Part shown: positions 1-6,841 of the stretch, piece after piece | Position numbering within the stretch: the first letter of the stretch is position 1 | Layout: each line of letters opens with the position of its first letter | Assembly (NCBI GenBank): GCA_030635995.1 | Contig: DAOVXU010000003.1 | Location: 1-27,768 of the forward strand | Source: Arcobacter sp. | GTDB lineage: Bacteria > Campylobacterota > Campylobacteria > Campylobacterales > Arcobacteraceae | Length of the DNA stretch: 27,768 bases | Direction of reading: 5' to 3' | The notes under the pieces: generated by a model | The model's input: the letters and a program-made list of their open reading frames with translations, nothing else | What the model was told of the DNA's origin: nothing | Databases searched by the model: none | Made by a program: the position numbers and the translations under genes

Positions 1-721
1 CAAGTTTATTTTTATATTTTTCATGTGATAAATATTTTAAACTATCCATATCTTCTTGATTTTGTTCTAGAATTGAACCATTTTGATTTATCAATTTAAT
101 ATTTTTTGTTTTTAACTTTGGCACAGCAGAAGCGATAAAATTTTTAACACCCTCTATTTGTCTTTGACTTAATGTTGCTCCATCTCGTAGTGTTAAAATA
201 GCAGAAGCTGTTGGTGCTGTTTTTCTTTGAGTAAATACTGATTCTTTAGGGATTGCAATTTTAACAGTTGCTGATAAGATACCACCTAAGGCTTCTAAAG
301 AACGACTTAATTCACCCTCTGTAGCTCTTAAATATTTTACATTGTTTTCAAAATTTGTAGTACCTAATGAACTTTTGTCAAATATCTCCCAACCGGTATG
401 TTTATTTGTAATTGCCTCACTTGTCACAAGCTTTATTTTTGCAATATTTACATTGGCTTTACTAGTTCTTAAAGTTAAACTATTACCATTTCCTACTATT
501 GCAAATGGTATACCAGAAGCTTCTAACTCATTTGATGCTAACATAATTTGATTTTTTGTAAGATTTGATGCAATAGTATAATTAAGTTTTGCATCATTTG
601 ATTTTATATTTGAATAGACTAATAAGCCTATTAAAAATACAAATAAAATGGAAAATCCACCTATTATTACTGCTCTTTGTGCTGCATTTAGATTGTTTAC
701 AAATTTAAATATTTGATCCAT
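1..721 (-). CDS. fliF: Flagellar MS-ring protein FliF (N-terminal part, cut by window edge)
   Basis: FliF forms the membrane-embedded MS ring on which the flagellar motor and export gate are built. The frame opens with ATG at 721 and stays open for 240 codons to the window edge, so the C-terminal part and stop lie outside. The protein starts MDQIFKFVNNLNAAQRAVII, with a first membrane span at about residues 17-36. It then shows the secretin/YscJ-like ring-building region: a TIASNLTKNQI stretch, ELEASGIPF, and later GELSRSLEALGGILSATVKIAIP, which is typical of FliF/YscJ. An AGGAT ribosome binding site precedes the start, and the gene begins 19 bases after the flgB stop, so it is the distal known gene of the cheY-cheZ-flgF-flgB operon. 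No fliE or flgC lies between flgB and fliF, unlike the common arrangement. Identification is firm; only completeness is unknown. Confidence 0.93.
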   Translation of the reverse strand, partial: MDQIFKFVNNLNAAQRAVIIGGFSILFVFLIGLLVYSNIKSNDAKLNYTIASNLTKNQIMLASNELEASGIPFAIVGNGNSLTLRTSKANVNIAKIKLVTSEAITNKHTGWEIFDKSSLGTTNFENNVKYLRATEGELSRSLEALGGILSATVKIAIPKESVFTQRKTAPTASAILTLRDGATLSQRQIEGVKNFIASAVPKLKTKNIKLINQNGSILEQNQEDMDSLKYLSHEKYKNKL

Positions 722-740
722 TAATTTTAATTTATCCTAA

Positions 741-1151
741 CTAATTTTTACCAGATGCTTCAACTATCATTTTAAACCATCTACTATCTTTTTTAATTGA
801 ATTTGTAATTGCATCTGTCATAACAGAATTCTTTGACATCTCACTTATTTGAGTATCCAAATTTACATTATTCCCATCATTTTGTTCCTCTAGACCTTTT
901 ACCTCATAAACTTTAGAACTAGATAGATTAGTTCTTTGGCTATTATCAAATGAAATATGATTTTTATGCGTAACAGTTAGAGATAAACTATTTTGCTGCT
1001 TAATATTTTCTAAATGTCCATCAAAACTAAGCTCTTTTGTTTTATATCCTGGTGTATTTAAATTTGCAATATTACTTGCAATAACTTTTTGTCTATCACC
1101 TCTAAATTTAAGTTGTTCAAATAATAAATTACTTACATTACTTGCGTGCAT
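741..1151 (-). CDS. flgB: Flagellar proximal rod protein FlgB
   Basis: FlgB is a proximal rod subunit that sits between the MS ring and the distal rod and is exported by the flagellar type III system. The 136 residues match the usual family length. The N-terminal helix carries the rod/hook family motif, here RQKVIASNIANLNTPGYKT, with the conserved ASNIAN and NTPGYK. The C-terminal part (about residues 95-136) is the second helix that packs against the first in this family, although it lacks an obvious quorum of conserved residues. The start is ATG at 1151, five bases after the flgF stop, and fliF follows 19 bases later. There is no N-terminal Sec signal, as expected for an axial protein exported through the flagellar system. 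Confidence 0.93.
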   Translation of the reverse strand: MHASNVSNLLFEQLKFRGDRQKVIASNIANLNTPGYKTKELSFDGHLENIKQQNSLSLTVTHKNHISFDNSQRTNLSSSKVYEVKGLEEQNDGNNVNLDTQISEMSKNSVMTDAITNSIKKDSRWFKMIVEASGKN

Positions 1152-1156
1152 AATTA

Positions 1157-1870
1157 CTATTTATTTCCAATTTGAGTTATTAATTTACTGTTAATTTCAC
1201 CTATTCCTGTCATTGCCTTTTGAGATTGTTCTAATCTTCTTTGACTATCAATTAATGCTACCATAGCACTAACTGTATTTATATTACTTTTCTCAATTGA
1301 ACCTTGTAAAATATAAGAACCATTTAATAAAACTGTTTCAACCTGCTTACTATCTTCGCTTCTATAGTTATTATTTCCAACTTTTTGAAGATTTGTAAAT
1401 GGTGTTTTTACTAAAGATATTTGTTCTTCAAATCCATCTACTATTGCAATTGATTGATTACTGGCATTTAAAACTTTTTCACCTTGAGAAGTGGATAAAA
1501 AACCATCTATATTTTTAAATCCACCATCTCTTGTTAATAATATTTCACCAGCTTTATTTTGTATCTTAAAGAATATTTCATTATCTTTTAATGCAAAATC
1601 TAATCGATTCCCCGTAGGTTTTATACTACCTAGATCACCTTTTATATAATCCCCATCAATTTTAGGGATAGTATTATTTATAATACTTTGACGAGATACT
1701 TCTATATTATTTTCTTTTGCTCTAGTTAAATAATAATTAAAAGAACCCTCTACTAAATTATCCTCTTTAAAAGCATTTGTATTTGCATTTGCAATGTTAT
1801 TTGATAAAATATCAACTCTGTTTAGCTGATTTACCATTGTTGCTGAAAGAGCATATATAGCTGAATTCAT
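1157..1870 (-). CDS. flgF: Flagellar rod protein FlgF (hook-basal body family)
   Basis: This is a member of the FlgE/FlgF/FlgG family of rod and hook subunits. It starts MNSAIYALSATMVNQLNRVD and then has LSNNIANANTNAFKEDN, the family's N-terminal signature; the AIY opening is more like FlgF than FlgG. The C-terminal helix holds NINTVSAMVALIDSQRRLEQ, the matching C-terminal signature with the MV-x-LI-x-xQR core. At 237 residues it fits FlgF, and it is shorter than the FlgG at 3322. It lies between cheZ (11-base gap) and flgB (5-base gap) in the same leftward operon. The central part, around residues 60-190, diverges from FlgG, with a DFALKDNEIFFKI segment where FlgG has DIAIQGKGFFKI. The family is sure; FlgF rather than a second FlgG is the likely reading. 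Confidence 0.85.
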   Translation of the reverse strand: MNSAIYALSATMVNQLNRVDILSNNIANANTNAFKEDNLVEGSFNYYLTRAKENNIEVSRQSIINNTIPKIDGDYIKGDLGSIKPTGNRLDFALKDNEIFFKIQNKAGEILLTRDGGFKNIDGFLSTSQGEKVLNASNQSIAIVDGFEEQISLVKTPFTNLQKVGNNNYRSEDSKQVETVLLNGSYILQGSIEKSNINTVSAMVALIDSQRRLEQSQKAMTGIGEINSKLITQIGNK

Positions 1871-1881
1871 ATTATAATCTT

Positions 1882-2763
1882 TTAATTACTAAATTCAGAT
1901 ATTAAGCTATCTAAATCTTCTTCTGTTACTGTATCTTGACCATCACCAGAGATATGCTTAGCAATTTGAACTTCAGCTTTATCTGAATCATCAGAAAATA
2001 TACCATTTAAATAATTTGCTAATTTTCTAATAACTGCCATAACTCTTTCTATTTTTTGTCTATTAATATCGTGATATTGCATCAATTCCATAGCTTCAAA
2101 TACTTTATTATTTTCCCCATCAATTGTATTGGTCAAACTAGCAATTACATTTTGAATATCTTGAGCTTGTTTAATATTTTCATTAAATACTTCAATATTT
2201 GGAAACTTTTTATTTAATGTTATAAGAAGATTAAGTTGATTATCAACAAAACTACTAAATTCTCCTGTATTCTTTTGTATATTATCATTTTCATCAAGTA
2301 TAAAGCTAAGTACATCAAATATTTGAGATGCTTTCTCCTCACTATCTTCTGCAACTTCATTTAATTGATTTACAACTTGATGCTCATTTGATACAGGTAA
2401 AGGATAAATTCCTTTATCAATTTGTGTTGAAACAATATCAGCTTGTTTTTCTGGTTCAGATATTGTTTCAGGTGCTGATATAATTTCAGGTTCATCATCA
2501 ACTATACCATCTATCCCTGCTAATATATCATCCATATTTGTATCTGCTGATAAATCAGGTTCATCATCAACTATACCATCTATCCCCGCTAATATATCAT
2601 CAACACTTGTATCAGATTTATCACTAGGTTTATCATCAACAACACCATCAATTCCTGCTAATATATCATCAATGCTTTCATCCGAAGTATTACCTTCTGG
2701 TTCTTCAAATGAAGAAGAAGCATCATTCATAAGTGCTTCAATCTCTTCTTGAGTCATACTCAT
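1882..2763 (-). CDS. cheZ: CheZ-type CheY-P phosphatase, epsilon-proteobacterial form, with internal repeats
   Basis: CheZ removes phosphate from CheY-P and so ends the motor signal. Residues 145-255 form the long helical region. D232 and Q236 (HDINRQ) match the D-x3-Q active-site pair known from E. coli CheZ (D143, Q147) and retained in the remote CheZ of Helicobacter pylori. The last residues (EEDLDSLISEF) resemble the CheY-binding tail helix of E. coli CheZ. The N-terminus (MTQEEIEALM) resembles the EIDALL-type CheY-binding peptide of FliM/FliY. Residues 31-92 hold three 23-residue repeats with core DDILAGIDGIVDDEP. The start is ATG at 2763, with AAGGAT six bases upstream, and the gene follows cheY by 12 bases. 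The family call rests on the active-site motif, the tail and the cheY linkage. An older annotation would call it hypothetical. Confidence 0.85.
   Translation of the reverse strand: MSMTQEEIEALMNDASSSFEEPEGNTSDESIDDILAGIDGVVDDKPSDKSDTSVDDILAGIDGIVDDEPDLSADTNMDDILAGIDGIVDDEPEIISAPETISEPEKQADIVSTQIDKGIYPLPVSNEHQVVNQLNEVAEDSEEKASQIFDVLSFILDENDNIQKNTGEFSSFVDNQLNLLITLNKKFPNIEVFNENIKQAQDIQNVIASLTNTIDGENNKVFEAMELMQYHDINRQKIERVMAVIRKLANYLNGIFSDDSDKAEVQIAKHISGDGQDTVTEEDLDSLISEFSN
2488..2673 (-). repeat. Three in-frame 69-bp tandem repeats inside cheZ
   Basis: The three units have an exact 23-codon period and begin at residues I31, V54 and M77 of the CheZ-type protein. Units two and three share nearly identical DNA over the DDILAGIDGIVDDEPD core, while the first unit is slightly diverged (GVVDDKP). 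The third unit is conserved only for about 16 residues before the sequence changes. The near identity at DNA level suggests recent duplication or ongoing copy-number change. Confidence 0.9.
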
Positions 2764-2775
2764 AATAAATCCTTA

Positions 2776-3147
2776 CTATTTAAAAAATGGATCAAGCTTC
2801 TCTTTTAAAGTTTGAGCATTAAATGGTTTAACAATATAGTTATTCACACCAGCTTTTAAAGCTGTAATAACTTCACTTTTACCACCCTCAGTTGTAATCA
2901 TAACAGTTGGCGTACCCCTATGTGTACTACCTTCTCCTCTAATTTTTTTAACAAGTTCTAGTCCATTCATATTTGGCATATTCCAATCAGTTAAAATAAC
3001 ATCATACTGACTCTTTTGTAGCATTCCCCAAGCAACAACACCATCTTCGGCTTCATCAAAATCACCTTTAGAAATACCTAACTGCTGTACAACATTGCCG
3101 ATTATTCTTCTCATTGTTGAACTATCATCTACAATTAAAATTCTCAT
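2776..3147 (-). CDS. cheY: Chemotaxis response regulator CheY
   Basis: This is a single-domain receiver that, when phosphorylated by CheA, binds the motor switch and changes rotation. All receiver landmarks are present in 123 residues: the acidic pair D7-D8, the phospho-acceptor D54 in LTDWNMPNMNG, the Thr at 85/86 in MITTEG, and K107 in YIVKPF. No output domain follows. The start is ATG at 3147, preceded by AAGGAT. It is the first gene of the leftward operon, just upstream of the CheZ-type phosphatase, so kinase target and phosphatase are co-expressed with rod and ring genes. A CheA is not in this window. Confidence 0.95.
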   Translation of the reverse strand: MRILIVDDSSTMRRIIGNVVQQLGISKGDFDEAEDGVVAWGMLQKSQYDVILTDWNMPNMNGLELVKKIRGEGSTHRGTPTVMITTEGGKSEVITALKAGVNNYIVKPFNAQTLKEKLDPFFK

Positions 3148-3188
3148 ATCATTTATCCTTACTTCTTCTGAAATACTTTATAGCTACA

Positions 3189-3194
3189 ATTATA
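3189..3194 (-). promoter_or_regulatory. Probable -10 element of the cheY operon
   Basis: On the minus strand a perfect TATAAT lies about 42 bases before the cheY ATG, in the 174-base gap between cheY and flgG. A second weaker TATAAA sits a few bases closer. No GG-N10-GC (sigma-54) site and no sigma-28-like GCCGATAA is visible on either strand of this gap. That points to housekeeping-type transcription of these flagellar genes. Confidence 0.5.
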
Positions 3195-3286
3195 TTTAAT
3201 TTTATGTAAATAACATCTTAAGAAGATTTCTATTAATTTTTATCACCAAAATTTAAATATGAAGATAAGTTTAAAAACAATTTAGA

Positions 3287-3292
3287 TAAAAT
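3287..3292 (+). promoter_or_regulatory. Candidate -10 element for flgG
   Basis: TAAAAT lies 30 bases upstream of the flgG ATG, with a GGAG ribosome binding site at 3311-3314. The surrounding DNA is AT-rich and has no clear -35 box, so the assignment is tentative. Confidence 0.35.
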
Positions 3293-3321
3293 AAAACTTA
3301 TATATTAATTGGAGAATTTAA

Positions 3322-4110
3322 ATGGTAAGAGGATTATATACAGCAGCAGCAGGGATGAATGCACAACAGAACAATATTGATGTAACTTCAAACAATATTG
3401 CAAATGTAAATACAACTGCATTTAAAAAAGACAGAACAGAATTTACTGACTTAATGTACCAATCATTAAACTATACAGCAAATGCCACTAGTGATAACAC
3501 TACAAATCCTACAGGAATGGATGTAGGTCTTGGTGTAAAAGTTTCAGGAGTGCAAAAAAGTTTTTTACAAGGTAGTTTAAAAGAAACTGGTAATGATTTA
3601 GACATTGCTATTCAAGGTAAAGGTTTTTTTAAAATTGAAACACCAACTGGTGAAGAGGTATTTTCTAGAGATGGTTCTTTTAAAAGAGATAGTGAAGGGG
3701 CAATGGTAACAGCTCAGGGATATAAACTAATTCCAGAAATTGTTATTCCAAATACACTAACAAATATATCTATAGCTCCTGATGGAACAGTATCAGCAAT
3801 GAATCCTACAGATGGAACTATAAGCACATTAGGACAAATTACATTAACTGATTTTATCAATCCGGCAGGATTAGCACCTAAAGGTAATGGTCTTTATTCA
3901 TCAACAACTGTATCAGGTGATCCTATCGAAGGATTAGCAGGAAGTGAAGCTTTTGGTAGCTTACAGCAAGGTATGTTAGAATCTTCAAATGTTCAACTTG
4001 TAAATGCAATGGTAGATTTAATAACAGCACAAAGAGCATATGAATCAAATTCTAAATCTTTAACAACAACAGATCAAATGCTACAGCAAGTAAATCAATT
4101 AAAAAGATAA
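3322..4110 (+). CDS. flgG: Flagellar distal rod protein FlgG
   Basis: FlgG is the main distal rod subunit that crosses the periplasm to the hook. The 262 residues equal the common FlgG length. The N-terminus MVRGLYTAAAGMNAQQNNID followed by VTSNNIANVNTTAFKKDR is the family signature. GNDLDIAIQGKGFFKI (about residues 87-102) is highly typical of FlgG. The C-terminus SSNVQLVNAMVDLITAQRAYE is the matching helix. The start is ATG at 3322, with GGAG seven bases before it. The gene is divergent from the cheY operon. The two genes after it (4120 and 4559) follow at 9 bases and with overlap, so they are likely co-transcribed with flgG. Confidence 0.96.
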   Translation: MVRGLYTAAAGMNAQQNNIDVTSNNIANVNTTAFKKDRTEFTDLMYQSLNYTANATSDNTTNPTGMDVGLGVKVSGVQKSFLQGSLKETGNDLDIAIQGKGFFKIETPTGEEVFSRDGSFKRDSEGAMVTAQGYKLIPEIVIPNTLTNISIAPDGTVSAMNPTDGTISTLGQITLTDFINPAGLAPKGNGLYSSTTVSGDPIEGLAGSEAFGSLQQGMLESSNVQLVNAMVDLITAQRAYESNSKSLTTTDQMLQQVNQLKR

Positions 4111-4119
4111 TAATTTAAG

Positions 4120-4569
4120 ATGAATTTAGATGAGTTAAAAAAAAGGAGAGAAGAAAATATCTTAAAGCATAAGCAAAAAAAGAAAGCTTATTATTTAAAG
4201 AAAAAATTATCAACTCAACAAAAAACAACTAACGCTCCTAAATTTATAGATTATGAAAAAGAGTTGTTTAGTGGTGGAATAGAAGATTTTGCATTAAAAA
4301 TGAAAGAGATTGCTCGTAAACAAAAAGGGCATATCAAAGATAGAGAAGATATTATTTTAGAAAAGATGTTAGAATACAAAAGAAAAAAGAAAGATTATTA
4401 TAATAATCATAAAGAGCAAAGATTACAATACGATAAAGAGTATAGAGAAAAGAAAAAAGAAGATTTAAAAGCTTACAGAAAAGAATACTACAAAAAAAAT
4501 AGAGAAAAAATACTTGCAAAACAAAAACAACATAGAGAAGAAAAGAAAGAGTTAAATAATGGCATCTGA
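4120..4569 (+). CDS. Uncharacterised highly charged repeat protein linked to flgG
   Basis: I do not recognise this 149-residue protein. It is extremely rich in Lys, Glu, Arg and Tyr and has no signal peptide or membrane span. The C-terminal half (about residues 85-145) is built of roughly 15-residue units of the form (D/E)Y-x4-KE-x4-Y-x-K, for example EYREKKKEDLKAYRK and EYYKKNREKILAKQK. These should form a long, basic single helix or coiled coil. The middle (residues 40-80) looks more folded: FIDYEKELFSGGIEDFALKMKEIA. It starts 9 bases after the flgG stop with only a weak ribosome binding site, and its last 11 bases overlap the next gene, so the two are probably translationally coupled. Similar KEYYxKNREKI runs occur next to phage HNH nucleases, but no HNH motif is present. 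A scaffolding or nucleic-acid-binding role is possible but unproven. Confidence 0.7.
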   Translation: MNLDELKKRREENILKHKQKKKAYYLKKKLSTQQKTTNAPKFIDYEKELFSGGIEDFALKMKEIARKQKGHIKDREDIILEKMLEYKRKKKDYYNNHKEQRLQYDKEYREKKKEDLKAYRKEYYKKNREKILAKQKQHREEKKELNNGI

Positions 4570-6115
4570 TCTATCTCTTCTTATAGAAGAAACTATATGT
4601 AGTACCCTAGAAACTAATTTATCAAAATCAACAACTATTTCAAATGTATTAAATGTAACACAAAATAAATTAAAAGATTTAAATCTAATTTCCATAGATA
4701 CCTCTTTTACTTTTGATAAAATTACAATTAAACTGAAATTTATTTTACCTGCTTATATTTCTTCTTTTATTTTTAATATTATGATGTTTGAGGACAATGA
4801 ACCATCACTAGAAGTTAATGATGATATAGCAGATGCAATAAAAGAGATCTTTTCACAAGTATCTGGAGGATTAGAAACTGCTATTAATGGTTCTGCTTTT
4901 GAAGATTTAGGGACTACTAAATTTTCTATTGGAGATTTCCAAATTATAAAGGGTAATGATTATCTCATTACACATAAATTAATTTTATTTAAACTTGCAA
5001 TAGAAAATAAAAAGTTTGATATGTTTATTGATTTTGAGGAATCTGCACTTGAATATCTAAGTAAAATTAATAGTGCTGAAACTATCGAGATAGAAGAAGA
5101 GATAGAGAGTCAAGAAGATTCTTCTGAAAATAAAACAGAAGATAATGAAAACTCTTCAGAAAATGAAATAAAAAATCAAGAAGAACCTTTAGAAGAAGAG
5201 ATAGAAAATAAAAAAGAAAATACACAGAATGAAGAAACAGAAAAACAAAAAAACAACACACCAAAAGAAGAAAAAGAGAATAAAGAGGAATCTTCAAAAG
5301 AAAAACAAGAATATAATGAAGATATAATTCCAAAAGATGCTGAAGATCAAAATATTGATGATTCAAAAGAAGAACCAAATGAAGAAGATAAAAAACACAA
5401 AAAAATAAAACTTTTAATAATAATTATAGGAGGAATTTTAGTTACTATACTTATTGCATTTACTGTTTCTTACTTTATGGGTATTTTTAATGAACCTGAA
5501 CCAATAATTATAAAAGATATAAATAAAACTATAATCCCAAAACAAAAAATCATTATCACTGAGATAAAAAATAAACAAATAGATTTTAAACTTGAAATGA
5601 TAAATAAAGATAGATTAAATAGAAGATTAAAATTCTTAACAAAATATGATATTATGGAGGAGGATGCTTTAGAAAAATTTAGGTTAAAAGAAAAAGATAG
5701 ATTATATAAATTCAAGATGAAAAGACTTGAAGAATTTGCGGCAAATAATAAAGAAGAATCATTATTTAAAAAATCAATCAGTGGAAAAACAATATCTAAT
5801 AAAGATAGATTTAGTATAGATAGTAACAATACTCTATCTAGAGAAGAACAAACTATACTTGAGAATGAAAAATTAACTTTTATACAAATATCATCATTAA
5901 AATATAAAAAATATAAAGATATTATAAAAAAAGAAAAAACTAAAAATATATCAATATCAATCTGTAAAAATTCTAAAGATAAAATAGATGTATATATTGG
6001 ACCAATTTATATTAAAACTATTGTAAATAATATTATTAATAAAATTAAAAATAACTCAGATGCAAAGATTGTAACCCTTACAAGAAAAGAATTTGATAAA
6101 AGATGTGATTTTTAA
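4559..6115 (+). CDS. Membrane protein with CheC/CheX/FliY-like domain, acidic linker, membrane span and SPOR-like C-terminus
   Basis: This 518-residue protein has four parts. Residues 1-170 resemble the CheC/CheX/FliY fold: an amphipathic N-terminal helix, beta strands, then DDIADAIKEIFSQVSGGLE (88-106), which aligns with the family's (S/D)x3Ex2N helix. D92 and E96 are present, but the Asn position is S99. Residues 174-280 form a low-complexity Glu/Asn/Lys linker. Residues 284-308 (IKLLIIIIGGILVTILIA...) are a single membrane span, followed by a basic coiled region (340-400). Residues 438-518 follow the beta-alpha-beta-beta-alpha-beta order of SPOR domains: TFIQISSL, a helix, NISISICKNS, KIDVYIGPI, a helix, then DAKIVTLT. 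DVYIGPI resembles the SPOR VYVGPF strand. SPOR domains bind denuded peptidoglycan. Linkage to flgG and cheY suggests a motor- or chemotaxis-related role. The domain calls are by eye. Confidence 0.72.
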   Translation: MASDLSLLIEETICSTLETNLSKSTTISNVLNVTQNKLKDLNLISIDTSFTFDKITIKLKFILPAYISSFIFNIMMFEDNEPSLEVNDDIADAIKEIFSQVSGGLETAINGSAFEDLGTTKFSIGDFQIIKGNDYLITHKLILFKLAIENKKFDMFIDFEESALEYLSKINSAETIEIEEEIESQEDSSENKTEDNENSSENEIKNQEEPLEEEIENKKENTQNEETEKQKNNTPKEEKENKEESSKEKQEYNEDIIPKDAEDQNIDDSKEEPNEEDKKHKKIKLLIIIIGGILVTILIAFTVSYFMGIFNEPEPIIIKDINKTIIPKQKIIITEIKNKQIDFKLEMINKDRLNRRLKFLTKYDIMEEDALEKFRLKEKDRLYKFKMKRLEEFAANNKEESLFKKSISGKTISNKDRFSIDSNNTLSREEQTILENEKLTFIQISSLKYKKYKDIIKKEKTKNISISICKNSKDKIDVYIGPIYIKTIVNNIINKIKNNSDAKIVTLTRKEFDKRCDF

Positions 6116-6123
6116 TATTCTAA

Positions 6124-6159
6124 AAGAGGTTTATAAAAATTCTTTTTTATAAACCTCTT
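6124..6159. terminator. Bidirectional hairpin terminator between convergent genes
   Basis: A 16-bp perfect stem (6124-6139 with 6144-6159) closes a 4-base loop. The A/T-rich inner arms supply T-runs in both directions. It lies 8 bases after the rightward stop at 6115, and its right arm is also the last codons of the leftward ArsC-like gene. One element therefore probably ends both transcripts. Confidence 0.75.
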
Positions 6160-6472
6160 CATCAAATGCACATAAAACTTTATTAGTCCCATATTCTATA
6201 ACTGGTCTTTTTAAAAGCATATTCTCTTTTTTAAGCCATTGTAATTTTCCATCATCACCAAGATTTAATTCTTTTAATTTCAAATCTCTGTATTTTGTAC
6301 CCTTATTATTAAATAGTAAATTTATATCAACTTTTGATACAAAATATTCCATTTTATCATCAGATAAAGGCTCTTTTCTAAAATCATGAAAAGTAAAATC
6401 AATATTATTCTCATTACAAAACTTTATAGCTTTTCTAACACTACCACAAGTTTTTATTCCATATATAATCAT
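6131..6472 (-). CDS. ArsC/Spx/YffB-family thioredoxin-fold protein
   Basis: This is a small thioredoxin-fold protein of the ArsC/Spx/YffB family, with 113 residues when read from ATG at 6472. The opening IIYGIKTCGSVRKAIKFC has the single active-site Cys seen in YffB/Spx members rather than a CxxC pair. LLKRPVIEYG (near residue 87) is the family's signature loop before the cis-proline. True arsenate reductases have CGTSRNT after the Cys, so arsenate reduction is not supported; the YffB-like clade with unknown substrate fits better. The frame can be opened one codon earlier at a TTG (6475), but ATG with AGG about seven bases upstream is preferred. It follows gatC by 7 bases and ends inside a shared terminator hairpin. 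Confidence 0.8.
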   Translation of the reverse strand: MIIYGIKTCGSVRKAIKFCNENNIDFTFHDFRKEPLSDDKMEYFVSKVDINLLFNNKGTKYRDLKLKELNLGDDGKLQWLKKENMLLKRPVIEYGTNKVLCAFDEEVYKKEFL

Positions 6473-6479
6473 CAAATAC

Positions 6480-6770
6480 CTATTCTATAATTTGAGGTAC
6501 AATAAAATAATTTTCTTCTATTTTAGGTGCATTCTTCATAATATCTTGAGCTATTTGTTCATCTGCATCAACAATATCTTCTCTTAATGGTTGTCCACCA
6601 ACAATTGTAGTAAAAGTAGCATCAACACCCCTAACATCTATCTCATTTAAGTTTTCAACAAAATTTACAATATCTGCTAATTCTATTTTTAATTCTTCTT
6701 TTCTACTATCATTAATTTCAAGTGAAGATAATTTTGCTAATTTGTCTATTGTTTTATCATCTATTGTCAT
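6480..6770 (-). CDS. gatC: Asp-tRNA(Asn)/Glu-tRNA(Gln) amidotransferase subunit C
   Basis: GatC is the small subunit of GatCAB, which converts Glu-tRNA(Gln) and Asp-tRNA(Asn) to the cognate amidated forms. It wraps around and stabilises GatA. The 96 residues are the normal size. TIDDKTIDKLAKLSSLEIND matches the family's N-terminal helix, NFVENLNEIDVRGVDAT the central part, and LREDIV the conserved LR-x-D motif. The start is ATG at 6770, with AAGGAT upstream. gatA and gatB are not adjacent, which is common in this phylum. The gene follows tgt after 71 bases. Confidence 0.9.
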   Translation of the reverse strand: MTIDDKTIDKLAKLSSLEINDSRKEELKIELADIVNFVENLNEIDVRGVDATFTTIVGGQPLREDIVDADEQIAQDIMKNAPKIEENYFIVPQIIE

Positions 6771-6841
6771 TTTAAATCCTTCATTTATATTATTTACTTA
6801 ATATTTCTGCATTGTATCTAAAAATAGTTTTAATAAACGTT

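Noticed and set aside
342..551. Open frame of 69 residues on the plus strand
   Set aside because: It lies antisense within fliF, whose reading frame has clear family motifs; no start signal is visible.
4380..4560. HNH endonuclease suggested by KEYYKKNREKI-type repeats
   Set aside because: No HNH histidine or zinc-binding Cys pairs are present; the repeats alone are low-complexity helix.
5082..5829. Two hydrophobic open frames (98 and 119 residues) on the minus strand, 5082-5378 and 5470-5829
   Set aside because: They are antisense to the Glu/Lys-rich linker and coiled part of the gene at 4559. Such A-rich coding DNA gives Leu/Phe-rich shadows on the other strand, and no ribosome binding site is seen.
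6131..6472. Arsenate reductase function for the ArsC-family gene
   Set aside because: The residues after the Cys (CGSVRKA) do not match the arsenate reductase pattern, and no arsR or arsB is near.
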